A stretch of DNA of 64,000 bases from Apiosordaria backusii (lineage: Eukaryota > Ascomycota > Sordariomycetes > Sordariales > Lasiosphaeriaceae), in assembly GCA_030549205.1 (NCBI GenBank), contig JAUKTV010000011.1, positions 1 to 64,000 on the forward strand. The letters are read 5' to 3'. The position numbers were made by a program, and so were the translations under genes. This document shows positions 43,567-53,383 of this stretch, in pieces. Numbering within the stretch: the first letter of the stretch is position 1; the number at the start of each line of letters is the position of its first letter. A model generated the notes under the pieces. The model had not been told where the DNA came from, made no database searches, and saw only the letters and a program-made list of their open reading frames with translations.

Positions 43567-44455
43567 TTTGGACCCTGTGATGAAGAGAAGTGAAGAACAA
43601 AGGACAACTACAGCTTTTCCAACTTCTCACCTGGGCCCTTTATACCTCCCAGCTCAACGGTTTTAGCGGAACTGTCGCTGTCGACAAATCCCGGTGATCA
43701 ATTTGTCTCTACCAGGGCAGGATCCCGCCATCCAGGAAACTCTAGACGCGCGATGTTGCGCAATCTCAGATCGGTTACTTGTTGTGACAACCAACCGTAC
43801 ATATTTAGGTCGCTTAAACAGCTCCTGGGGAAGTCCGACAAAGTGGTTCACCAAGAGGACGGGACGTTGATGCTGGCTCCAATTTACGGCTAAAGGCGGC
43901 TCGGGGAATAGAGTGCAGTAGGTCCCCTGAACAGTGGAAATACTCGGACCGACACGGAATTCCGATCAGTTCGACCAAAGAATCGCGCTTCCGCTGACAA
44001 GCTGGTATTCCTACTGTAAGGGACGATTTGGGGTGTGGCTGCAGCTGAGTGTGGACTCTTCCAGCATGAACTCTTCCAAGATGTGTCTGGATGCTGTGGT
44101 GTGACATTGTCATCTTCGGCTGGACGGGCCGCTCATACTTTGTTGTGCTTTGTTCCGTTTGACTAGACAGCACACAATTGCTTTGTCCAGCTCACTGTAG
44201 AACAACTGACAATAGCTAGCTTCGCTGTCAGTGAACAGCAACAAAGAAACAGTTTGACTACTAGTGAACATCGAACAGCCTGGAAGGACCGGAGGCATAG
44301 CATCATGGTATTAAAGAAGAGTCGAACCCTGGGATTTCACTCAGCAAACAACCTGTTCAGAACTGTAGAGGCCACGCCTGTGAAATTCTGGATATCTTTT
44401 GGTGACAGCGCCGTTTAACTGGTTTACCAGTCTCTGCATCCACAACTCTACCAAC
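43567..44455. other. Divergent intergenic region, no gene seen
   Basis: 889 bp between the starts of the cytochrome-domain gene and the small gene at 44456. No ORF or repeat is convincing; promoters for both are expected here. Confidence 0.5.
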
Positions 44456-45004
44456 ATGCCCCAATCCAGGAGATCAAGCCTTCAAAGCAACAGCACCACC
44501 GCTCCCAGCGAGCCCATCCTCGGCCCGTTCTCCGGCCCCTGGGAGCGAATCAAGCCTCGGCCCAAGTCTCCAAACAACAAGTCTGAGGCCCAGGAAGCTC
44601 TTCCCAAATCTCTTCACGAAATGAGTGCCTTCTATGTGGATCTGCTCACCAACAGCAAAGATGACGAGCGGATCCGGCCTGCTAGAGTCCCTCAGATCCA
44701 GACCGTTGAGAAGAAGCCAGAGGTAGTAGAACACAGAGCTCCTGGGCCGTCTCAGGGGAAGATTGCCAATGCCTCTCTGCACCATCCTCTTTCTTTTGCC
44801 TCGCGCGTTGCAAGGGGTGAAGGTCCTAGCACTGCTGCCGCTGCTGCTCCAACCCCAGTACCTGTTGCTGCTCCGGTTCCGCATCCGCGTCGCGTACCCG
44901 AATCTGAACCTGCTCGTCGTGTCCCTGCTTTGAGAAGGATGAGGGCGATGAGTAATCTTAGACGTGAGTACAAAAAGGGCGAGGAGAAGAAGACTGAGGA
45001 GTGA
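44456..45004 (+). CDS. Small low-complexity protein, unknown function
   Basis: 182 residues in one exon; the first ATG (44456) follows a CCAAC context. Contents: a Ser/Arg-rich start, G-P-F-S-G-P-W-E-R-I-K-P-R-P near residue 22, a short conserved-looking helix S-L-H-E-M-S-A-F-Y-V-D-L-L, an Ala/Pro run (AAAAAPTPVPVAAPVP), and a basic coiled end (RRMRAMSNLRREYKKGEEKK). It has no signal peptide or membrane segment. The frame is clean and the composition is that of a disordered nuclear or cytosolic protein. It is the first of three small basic genes in 3 kb. Confidence 0.55.
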   Translation: MPQSRRSSLQSNSTTAPSEPILGPFSGPWERIKPRPKSPNNKSEAQEALPKSLHEMSAFYVDLLTNSKDDERIRPARVPQIQTVEKKPEVVEHRAPGPSQGKIANASLHHPLSFASRVARGEGPSTAAAAAPTPVPVAAPVPHPRRVPESEPARRVPALRRMRAMSNLRREYKKGEEKKTEE

Positions 45005-45484
45005 GATTGGTCGATGCATTTACTAACTTTTTCACTGCGCAGGTTCGCTTCCTACTAGTACAAAATACAAAAATATAACAATTCAACATCAAAGCTATTT
45101 TCTTCCATATCTTTGCTCCCTTACATTGCTCCTTTATGTCGTGACTTTATTTCCCGGTAGGTAGGAGGTACCTGAATGAACTTCTCAGGGGGGGGGGCTG
45201 CTGAACTCCACTCTCGGGGTCGATCCCTGCCAGGGCTGTTGCTCGGTGAACTAGCCCCCTTTTTGTCCGTCAGCCTGGTGTAAATATTACTTCCTCAGTC
45301 CCAATACGTATTCTCACGGAACCAGAAGCCGTTCATTGCATGATGCCATCAAAACCAGATGTTCCAGTTTGTAAAATTGCGCCTCTGCATTGCCTATCTT
45401 ATAGGCTTTTGACTAACCCCATTGTCTCCAGTAACGCCTCCAACTTCACCTCATACTCTAACCCGCCACTGAGAACCTGAAAGC

Positions 45485-46207
45485 CTACCGCCTCCCCCGA
45501 GACTCTCCCATAGTCCTCCACGGACCAAAGCTCATCAACCCCCTCATCCTCCGCAACGTATGACGATCCAAGAACTCCGACCCATCAAACGAATAAGCCT
45601 CTGTTCCGGGAGGCATAGGTCCAAAGGCACCCTCCCTCTCCCTTTCTCTCCTAGCCTCCCTCTCGGCCCGTCTTCTAACTCTCGCCCTCTGCTCAGAGGT
45701 ATCACCCCCGCTCAAAACAGTTGTATCAACCGTGAACGCCGGGTTACCACGTATATCAGTGAAGAGCTGGCGTGTGTGCTCCATTATCGTCTCGGTTTCC
45801 CGCACTCTGCTGTTGCTATCGGGCATTGATCTCCCTCTGCGACGGTGGCGGGATGAGCGAGGGGTGGTAATGTATGTGTCAATTGCGTCGGTGATGTTCT
45901 CGTTGTGGTCTAGGTATTCCTCGCGGAGGTGCTCCGCCCTGAATCGCACTTGTGAACGAGTGCGGCGGTGACGGGGGTCAGGAGTGCGGCTTCGGCGGTG
46001 ACAGGAGGCGCTATATCCTTCAGCCAGGGGGAGATCTGGCTCGGGGAAGAAAGATCTTGCAGATGAGGCTGGTGCATACTGGCGACGGTTGGCGCTGGAG
46101 TAATTGTGGTCTTGGGGAGGGAGCCTTATGTCTATTTCTAGCGTGCTTTCCGAGCTGTTAGGGGAGGAGCCGGTTCGGCGACGGCTTTCGTGGAGGTAGA
46201 GCGCCAT
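45485..46207 (-). CDS. Arg/Ser-rich charged protein, unknown function
   Basis: 240 residues in one exon; the first ATG in frame is at 46207. Very rich in Arg: S-R-R-R-T-G-S-S, R-R-S-R-T-P-D-P-R-H-R-R-T-R-S-Q-V-R-F, S-S-R-H-R-R-R-G-R-S, then a long helix R-A-R-V-R-R-R-A-E-R-E-A-R-R-E-R-E-R-E. It ends with an aromatic/Gly segment (LMSFGPWRTMGESRGRR). No known domain is recognised. It is transcribed away from the gene at 46842, with which it shares a 634-bp promoter region; both products are basic, Ser/Pro/Arg-rich proteins. Confidence 0.55.
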   Translation of the reverse strand: MALYLHESRRRTGSSPNSSESTLEIDIRLPPQDHNYSSANRRQYAPASSARSFFPEPDLPLAEGYSASCHRRSRTPDPRHRRTRSQVRFRAEHLREEYLDHNENITDAIDTYITTPRSSRHRRRGRSMPDSNSRVRETETIMEHTRQLFTDIRGNPAFTVDTTVLSGGDTSEQRARVRRRAEREARREREREGAFGPMPPGTEAYSFDGSEFLDRHTLRRMRGLMSFGPWRTMGESRGRR

Positions 46208-46841
46208 GGGTGTTGTTGTTTTGATGCTACAAGCTACAAGTGAAACTACACGACAGAAATGGTTTGTCAAGAAAAATGCAGTGCTGCAGAGGAAGGACCG
46301 TGGCTTGTTGACTTACAATAGTGATTGGGCCACAAGAGAGAAGCTCGGTTGGCTGCGGTGGTGAAACAAGTCATTGTCCACGTTCTTTGAGCGTGGCAAC
46401 AAAGTTGTCAACAATGATACCACCGGATCAGATTGCCTAAGGCACGAGAAATTAAAACCCAAAGCTGAAACCACTTTGCGGTGTATGATGATGATTATGA
46501 TGGAGTTTCGTCTCGAATTGTCAGGACAGTATTTGTGCAACCCACATTTCGTCGCAAACTGATGGCGATCGTCACTTTGCCCTCGAGATCTGTTCTGTCC
46601 ATGACCTCCAGGGTTACGCATACGCCTGCGTCATGGAACTCGACATGTGTACGATGCCAGCGACTCCAGTCCAGTGTACTATGCCGTGTCGTGTTCCTCG
46701 GTGGAAGGTTGCATTGGTGGTGGTATAAATCAACAAGAGAACACTCTCCACCAGCAAGTATCCAGCACCATCTGCACAACACAACTCAGTGCCAAAGACA
46801 AAGCAAACCTCACAGAACAACAACAACAACCAACAGCCACC
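46208..46841. promoter_or_regulatory. Shared divergent promoter region
   Basis: 634 bp between two head-to-head genes. GTATAAATC near 46724 is a TATA-like site placed for the right-hand gene. A (CAA)n leader ends in CCACCATGG, a good start context. Confidence 0.5.
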
Positions 46842-47528
46842 ATGGTAGGCTCCGACGCCACCGTTGACATCGACCGGAGCTCGACTCCCTTTCCGAGGTC
46901 AAGGCGATCGGAGTGGGTGCACGAAAGAGTCTCCGACTTCAACAAACGCAATCGGTCTCCGGTACCTCGATCACCGAATGTGTCGAGACCGCGGAGGTGG
47001 AGCCCCAGCCCGACGAGAAAACGAAGATACACCAGCCCGACTAGACCGCGCAGGCTGAGCCCTAGTCCCCCTAGATATCGACCCCCTCCAAGAGTGACAA
47101 GCTCTACTTCTCGTTGGAACCGCACCCCCTCTCCTTACTTTAAACAGACCCGCATCACCGAAACCCGCACCACGTATCGATCTCCCAGCCCGATAGGCCG
47201 ATACGGCTCGTACTCATCCGGTCCTCGGTCGGAGTATGTGACACCTCGCACTCCTCCGCGTGCTCCGAGGGGCAGTAGCCCCGCTAGGTACCGTACCTCA
47301 TCACCACGTGTCGTAGATTTCAGACCTCCGGAAACCTCCAGCGCTTTTCACACCCAAACCAGTCGATATGACTCCTACCCCTCCGGTCCTATCTCAGAGT
47401 ATGTGCCGGCTCGCCGCACTCCTGCTCGAGCTAAGAGCCCTGCTCGTGGTCGTGCGCTCTCACCTCGCATCATAGAGCCGAGTTATAAGGACTACGGCAG
47501 CGCCCGCAACTACAGCAGCCGCTTCTAG
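46842..47528 (+). CDS. Ser/Pro/Arg-rich repetitive protein, unknown function
   Basis: 228 residues in one exon; the ATG at 46842 has a strong context (GCCACCATGG). After S-E-W-V-H-E-R-V-S-D-F-N-K-R-N come many S-P and R-S-P units (RRWSPSPTRKRRYTSPTRPR and similar). The half-repeat Y-G/D-S-Y-S/P-S-G-P-x-S-E-Y-V appears twice (about residues 127-140 and 180-195), each followed by a PR/AR-rich stretch and R-x-x-S-P-R. This resembles RS-domain or heavily phosphorylated structural proteins, but there is no RRM or other domain. Function unknown. Confidence 0.55.
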   Translation: MVGSDATVDIDRSSTPFPRSRRSEWVHERVSDFNKRNRSPVPRSPNVSRPRRWSPSPTRKRRYTSPTRPRRLSPSPPRYRPPPRVTSSTSRWNRTPSPYFKQTRITETRTTYRSPSPIGRYGSYSSGPRSEYVTPRTPPRAPRGSSPARYRTSSPRVVDFRPPETSSAFHTQTSRYDSYPSGPISEYVPARRTPARAKSPARGRALSPRIIEPSYKDYGSARNYSSRF

Positions 47529-50317
47529 ATGGAGGATGGGCTTGCTTCGGTAACCGAGCTTCAACGTGTATGCTGAGACAAGGCTGCTGGAAGTGCGGCG
47601 TTGGGCAAAGTGAAGCTTAGACTTCACATCGGTTGGTTCGACCGTTTGGGATGCGATGCTTTCGATACAGAGGGCCGAGTTTCGGATCTGTGGTTGACGC
47701 CGTCCTGGGCTGTTGGCAACGCAGTGGGTTACATGGAAAGGTTATTAGAGATTTTGCAAAGATAGGGCCGGCTTGCCATAATGGCGGCAATGAACGATGC
47801 CTTTGCGGAAATTTCCGATGTGTTTGAAGTAAGGCAGTGAGTGCAGTGCTAAAAGAAATCGGTGACGTCTCCCACAAAACCGAAACCTCAAGTCAGTTTC
47901 GAATAAGCCTGGTGACTGACTGGACGCGACTTCCCAAAACCATCAACATCCATCCAGTATGCCATCTAGCACCAGCAGTGGCAGGAACCGGATCACTTAC
48001 ATTTTGTCCATTTCTCAGATATCCCACCCACAAGAGAACGACCATAACTCCTATTCGCGACAGATCTGCACCAGTTTGAAGGGCGACACAAGAGGCCAGC
48101 GAGCTTGCGAATTTCGGCAAAGGCATTCATTCCAGCCCTGTTCGACGTCACGAACGGTCGCGATGGTGGGCCCCACCATCTACACTAACGAGAATTAAGT
48201 GAGCTCCACCGAACTCGGCAATCTGACGATCATCACTAAGAGATCCACCTCGTGGGAGGATCTTCAATCAACGGCCCGATCAATTCGGGAGGAAAGTTGA
48301 TCCCAGCAAGATCCTGTGATGCACAGTTTCGGGATGCTGACCCCTTTGCACGACAGCGAAGCCCTTGTGATGCCTCCGTCCGACGTCTCTCGTCAATCAC
48401 GCCTTCCATCTTCGCATTTGACCCCGATGGGCTCGTGAAGAAACCCAAGTTCGAAGGCATCGCGCATCCCGAAAGTTCAGCTGAGCTTGTGCCGAATCGG
48501 CACTTTGGTGCTGATGAAGGGCTACACTACATGTCCACATCATTCCTCCACCAGCCGGCTCGAGGCTGAGGCACCAAAGCTGAAATCTGGCAGCCGGCCA
48601 GCGATTGTGAACTTCATTTAGCGTCCTTTTCCATGTGAAAGGCCGGCAGTCGGGACAGCTCGGTGGATATGCGGAGGTTGTGGGTCGGGCCCGGAACCTG
48701 GCCGTCGGGACACTCCGGCTCTCAATTATCCGGTCCCCGGAAGGGCCGACTTCTTGGCATAGGCTTCTGACAGGAGCGTCGACAACCTAACAAGTCAATG
48801 ATTCCGAAAACAACTCAAATCTCGATCCTGTGCAGCATATTGCCTCGGCGTGGTATTGCCTCGCAAGAAATGGAAGAGTCATCTCTTATTGTCGCGCGGT
48901 TCTCAGGGCCAAAGTCGTCCCTTATGAGGAGCGTGAGCGGACGAGTTTGCAAAGTGGTGCAATGCACGATAATTTCTCGAGATGCTCTTCGTGTCGTCAC
49001 AGGGCAGAGTTTGGCGCGTGGGAACATGTTGACTAACAATTTCTCAACGGCAATGTCCGGCCACACGTTTTGTGGGCCACGTGGGCCGGTTTCTGGTTCT
49101 CCACCGCATCCTTGCAAAGTCGACCCATTTTCCTCAACATGAGAGTCGACCCAGAATTCACATTATCTACACTAGTTGTATAGCGCATCGCCCACTGCCG
49201 GGACGGCGGTTCACAGCTTCATGGCAGCCACAGCTGGAGTTCTCCCGCACAGCCTTACCAAGTGAAATGTTCCCCCACGGCCCGCGACCCTGGGAGAGGG
49301 TTTTTGGCCGTGTGATTCCGAACGGGTCACGGGTGTGTTCCCCGTCCGCTGGTTGCGCCAGCCAAGGGCTTCAGGCTTGTGAATCGTCGATGCCTTATAT
49401 CAACATCTCCCCATAACAGTCAACAACGAGCCATCATATCTCACAGGAAGCCTGTGGCCCCAAGGCAGAAATTGCCTTCTGCCGTGGCACTGGTTGCCTT
49501 CTCTCAACGGCGCCTTGTGATCATCACGGCCAACGAGACACCGGTTGACTTTACGAACAGGCAGCTCCCGTTGACAGAACAGCTAGAGCAGACGGTTTTC
49601 CGGGTGAGAAGGGTGGAGTATCGTGAAGTGTCGAGATCAACTGTCAAATGCCATGGCGGTTAGAGCTGCCATGGAGTTCTGGATTCTTGGATGGCAGAGT
49701 CTGGATGAGAAGAGGGCATTCAAGAATTGTGGCTTTGTTCAAGCTGCAGGAGCAGGGGTCTTGAAGGGTGCTGCCAAGAAGCGCCCAGACCACCGACCGG
49801 TGAGCTCCGCACCAATCGTTTTTCCGCTGGCATAGTGGTGCCGAGACACTGCAGGTTTTGTGGCTGCGGGTTTTCTATTTTGGCAGCTGCCAGTGGCTCC
49901 CCCAGTCGATGACAGAGTCTGGTCCACTGGAACCCCGCACCAGTCCGCTCTCGTACGACGGTCGAAAAATAATCGTCAGTTTTGGCCATCAAAGCTGCCC
50001 CAAGGTGTAATTTGTGCCACCATCCACTACCATCAATGCTGTGTTCCCCAGCGTCGCCCAGCAATGCGCGTGGCCGCCCAGCAATGCGCACCCGAAGCCG
50101 ACCGCGCACCGAGCTGCCATGACGAGCGAGGGCGTTTTCAGCTTTTAATAGAGCCCAAGCTCCCGTCCCTGAGACTGGATATCGAACCATCACCATCACC
50201 ATAACACCAAGTTGGTCATTGACAACACCACCCTGAACAGGCAACCCTAACTGTCACTTGCCACTTCCGTCTGTGCTCGCACTATCTCACAGCAGACCAC
50301 CACCACACCGCCTAACA
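47529..50317. other. Long intergenic region, no supported gene
   Basis: 2.8 kb. Open frames at 48252-48569 and on both strands at 48800-50240 lack ATG-anchored conserved sequence. The last few hundred bases should be the upstream region of the bHLH gene at 50318. Confidence 0.45.
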
Positions 50318-51492
50318 ATGTCCGGATCAAACATCAACTCGTCTACATCATTCGACCCATACGGCAACAGCTCCTTTGACGCTGCCCAGCTTGTTAGTGA
50401 CCTTTTTTCCTTCCAGGTTGTGTCTCTTTCGTGATCTTCTCCTCTCGCAGTGAATGGTGCGGGGTATGGTGTACCTACCCACCCCTGTCCCCCATGCACC
50501 AGAGCTATCAGCATAAATACCCATGTGTAACTATAACATGTCTCGGTCAGGAGAGCTAACATTATCCAAAGCAATCATACTCCGACTTCTCACCCATCTT
50601 TGACAACTTTGAGGACTTTGGCACCGACTTCAACTCGGACTCTGCGGCCTCCCCCATCTCCCCCATCTCACCTGTGCTCTCCTCAAGCTCCTTCAGCTAC
50701 CCCGCTGCCGATCAGTGGGTTGACTGGGACAGGGTTGAGCACTCCCCTGAACCTGATGCTTTGTTCAAGACCAACCCCTTTGATGGGTCCATCTTGCCCA
50801 ACAGCACCAACTACATCCGCAACCCATCACTAAGCCCTGCCGTCAACCCCATGGCTACCATAATTGGCACCGAGGGTATCGACAGTCAAGCACCCCTCTT
50901 CCAAACGCCACCCATCATGGTCGCCCCTCTGCCTTCCCAACAGCCGCAGATGGCCGCCTCGATGGACGACGCCTCCAAGCGGTACCCACCCCGCAACCTT
51001 AAGCGCAAGACCTCCATCCCCTCCGAGGATGACGAGCCCCTCCCCACGCCCAAGCGTTCGTCCCCCCCACCAGCAGCTGCCCCACGCCGGTCCTCCGATG
51101 ACAACTCCGCCATTGGTCCCAAAAAGACCGCCCACAACATGATCGAGAAGCGGTACCGCGCCAACCTTAACGACAAGATTTCGCAGCTCCGTGACGCCGT
51201 CCCCGCCCTCCGAGTCGTGGCGCAAAGAATGGAGAACCCCGGTGCCTATGAGGAGAATAGCAATGACCACATGATGGCCGTGAAGATCCTCGGCGGGATT
51301 TCGCCCGCCACTAAGCTCAACAAGGCTACCATTTTGTCGAAAGCCACCGAATACATTGGGCAGCTGGAGAGGAGGACTCGCGGGCTGGAGAGAGAGAACA
51401 GTGCGCTTAGGGGGAGGATGGAGGGGCTGGAGATGCTATTGATGAGCAGAGATTGTCCTCAGCTACAGCAGCAGCTTCCTGTTTGGAACTAA
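50318..51492 (+). CDS. SREBP-class bHLH transcription factor without membrane anchor
   Basis: Exons 50318-50392 and 50572-51492 (179-nt intron, GTTAGT donor, phase 0) give 331 residues. The bHLH spans about 208-294: basic region K-K-T-A-H-N-M-I-E-K-R-Y-R with the diagnostic Tyr220 that marks the SREBP class, helix 1 NDKISQLRDAVPAL, a long loop, then K-L-N-K-A-T-I-L-S-K-A-T-E-Y-I-G-Q-L, running into a leucine-zipper-like helix to 318. The N-terminus is acidic/aromatic, S-P rich (activation-type), with a basic R-N-L-K-R-K stretch. No transmembrane helices are present, so it resembles short fungal SREBP-like factors (SrbB/SAH-2 type) rather than sterol-cleaved SrbA. Such factors bind E-box/SRE-like sites. 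Exact orthology is uncertain. Confidence 0.88.
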
Positions 51493-52102
51493 CTTCTGTG
51501 ACTGTTCAACGGACAGGACAAACAACAAAAGGGGCTTGGGTTGGACTGTGAAAGAGGGTGGCGGCTCATCAATTGGCTTGGGTTTTCTTGCATTGCGTCT
51601 CCGGCGTTGTTTGGACATTATTTTGGGATCATGATACAACATCACCACATATGGGTTTTTGGGATACAGCGGGGAGTTTTTGGAGTTTCTTCCGGCGATT
51701 TTGACTTCCCTGCGACCCATACTTATACCCATTTCTTGTTGTTTGTATCATCTTTGAGTTGGATAAAGGGATGGATCTTGGGTACTACTCTCTTTTCTTT
51801 TGTGGCATATTACTTATTTACTATTTACTGGCTCGACAAAGGGCTTGGATTACCAATTACTGGAAAGGGAGGCACTTCTCGGAACGAGACTGCCGATGAT
51901 GAACTCAATATTCTCACCTCTTACTTCTTGTGCCTTGCGGTTTCGTGAATGTGTATTTTGCAAAATTGATGGGGTGGCATAACATTGTCACATGTGCTTT
52001 GAACTCGGATGGGGATTTATTTCATCAAGAAAAAAGAGTTTATTTTTGTATTTTATTAAATGAATGAATGTAAAGAATGATCATCATCGCCAACAACACG
52101 AA
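51493..52102. other. Downstream region of the bHLH gene
   Basis: 610 bp, T-rich, no ORF of note. Probably mostly 3' UTR and spacer before the hairpin elements. Confidence 0.45.
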
Positions 52103-52142
52103 GCCTCCCCTAGAAAAATTAGGAGTAAACTGCTACCGAGGC
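52103..52142 (+). repeat. Hairpin element, copy 1
   Basis: Outer stem GCCTC/GAGGC (52103-52107 with 52138-52142), inner stem CCTA/TAGG (52109-52112 with 52120-52123), then AGGAGTA and CTGCTACC between inner and outer stem. Similarity to copy 2 continues downstream through TCGCAAAG and CATCTCACC (to 52165). Confidence 0.7.
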
Positions 52143-52189
52143 TCGCAAAGAAATATCATCTCACCCGTGTGATGTGTTTTGTCCAGAAC

Positions 52190-52229
52190 GCCTCCCCTGA
52201 TAAAGCCAGGAGTACACTGCTACAGAGGC
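52190..52229 (+). repeat. Hairpin element, copy 2
   Basis: Same layout as copy 1, starting 87 bp further on: outer stem GCCTC/GAGGC, inner stem CCTG/CAGG, linker AGTACACTGCTACA. The fourth inner pair is G-C here and A-T in copy 1, a compensatory change. The downstream flank TCGCGAAATACCATCTCACC matches copy 1. Confidence 0.7.
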
Positions 52230-52366
52230 TCGCGAAATACCATCTCACCTGTTCTTTTTGTGTCTTTTCCAATGTTTCTCACTCCGGATAGCTACCTCTT
52301 TTGTATTGTCTGTCTCCAATGTCCCTGTCTCGATCCCGCCCACTTACCCTCGTATGTTGTGATATA

Positions 52367-52410
52367 GACCTCCCCTGCTATCAAAGCAGGAGTAACCTAC
52401 TACTGAGGTC
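52367..52410 (+). repeat. Hairpin element, copy 3
   Basis: Outer stem GACCTC/GAGGTC, inner stem CCTGCT/AGCAGG around ATCAA, linker AGTAACCTACTACT. Relative to copies 1 and 2 an outer G-C pair has become A-T, again compensatory. It overlaps the 3' end of the doubtful minus-strand ORF at 52400-52675. Confidence 0.7.
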
Positions 52411-52675
52411 TTTCATTACTTCTTGGCAGAAGAAGAGTTGTAAGACGTATAAGAAAACGGGTAATATGCCCCACTGCTGCTGCGATATTCAGTGGCGGAG
52501 GAGTTGGGCGCGGAAGGGCCGGAAAAGCATTCCGGCGGGGAGGGGAGGGGAAGTCAACACCTACTATGGTGTTTCGGCGGGTGCCTTGGGCTGTGGAGTA
52601 GGAGTTGTTTGGGTTGTAGGGGGGTTGGTTGGTGGAGTTGGAGGAGGAAGAGGAGGAGTTGCTGGTGGAAGACAT
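52400..52675 (-). CDS. Doubtful small Ser/Pro-rich protein
   Basis: 91 codons from the ATG at 52675 (context AAAGATGT). The start is a Ser/Asn/Thr run (SSTSNSSSSSSNS), then Q-P-P-Y-N-P-N-N-S-Y-S and R-R-N-T-I-V-G-V-D-F-P-S-P-P-R-R-N-A-F-P-A-L. The C-terminal 25 residues look arbitrary, and another frame there (SSGAYYPFSYTSYNSSSAKK then stop) looks more protein-like, so a small intron or frame change near 52560 is likely but I could not place it. The leader has a CAT/ATG microsatellite (about 52764-52800). Confidence 0.35.
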   Translation of the reverse strand: MSSTSNSSSSSSNSTNQPPYNPNNSYSTAQGTRRNTIVGVDFPSPPRRNAFPALPRPTPPPLNIAAAVGHITRFLIRLTTLLLPRSNERPQ

Positions 52676-53383
52676 CTTTTGGGATGTTTGGTTGTGTGAG
52701 TTGGATGGAAAAGGTAGTGGTGAGTGATGTGGATGAGTGTTTGTTGTTGGTTTTGAAGGGTTGATGATGATGATGATGGTGATGGTGATGATGATGACGA
52801 GGGATGTGAGAGTTAAATAGGGCGTCCATGACGAGGCATGAGTTGGAAACAATAGCATTGTAGGCTTTGTGAGATGGATAGCTGGGTTGTGTTGTCAAGT
52901 TGGGCACATATGGTCTTTGTTGGGCTTGGTGGTGGTGTGGAAGAATTTCTTTGTCAGCATGGAACAGTTGGTCTTATCAGCCGCGGATGCCATTGGCTCT
53001 GTGTATGCCTGGGGAAGTTACTGGGAAACTGAAGATTCGATCACGGCGAACATAGTGGAAGCGGTTGGTGCGGGGAAAGTGTGAGAGCCTTATTCCGTGA
53101 TTGGGTTCGTATTTCCGTTCCGGTTTCCGTTTCGATTGTCATGAGATTTCGGGCGTAATTGAGTTTCCGCTTACGCCAACCGTAATGACGCACCGCGAGA
53201 GGGGCAGATGCAGGCTTGCCATCCCACCAGGCAGCAGAAACCGTTCACTTTTCCCCTCTTCACTTCTCCGTAATTCCCTCTTCACTTCTCCGTAATCCCT
53301 CCCCTCTTCACTTCTCCGTAATCCCCTCTTCACTTCTCCGTGATCTTTTGACTGAGATCCATAACCATCGCACGACGGAGAAA
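52676..53383. other. Intergenic region upstream of the F-box-like gene
   Basis: 708 bp, no gene. It holds the CAT-type microsatellite near 52770 and the minisatellite at 53256-53345. Confidence 0.5.
53256..53345 (+). repeat. Minisatellite directly upstream of a start codon
   Basis: Four tandem units of CTCTTCACTTCTCCGTAATC type starting at 53256, 53278, 53304 and 53326 (22-26 bp periods), ending about 40 bp before the ATG at 53384. CT-rich, so it may be the transcribed leader or initiator of the gene. Confidence 0.8.

Noticed and set aside
45190..45199. G-run of about ten bases
   Set aside because: Simple homopolymer in intergenic DNA with no G-quadruplex spacing.
48252..48569. 105-codon plus ORF with protein-like text
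   Set aside because: Starts with GTG, no ATG in the early part, no motif; overlapping minus frames are as open.
52103..52410. Hairpin elements as a CRISPR array, tRNA or hammerhead ribozyme
   Set aside because: Only three copies with unequal spacing and no spacers of constant length; no tRNA arms; the CTGATGA/GAAA hammerhead core is not present.
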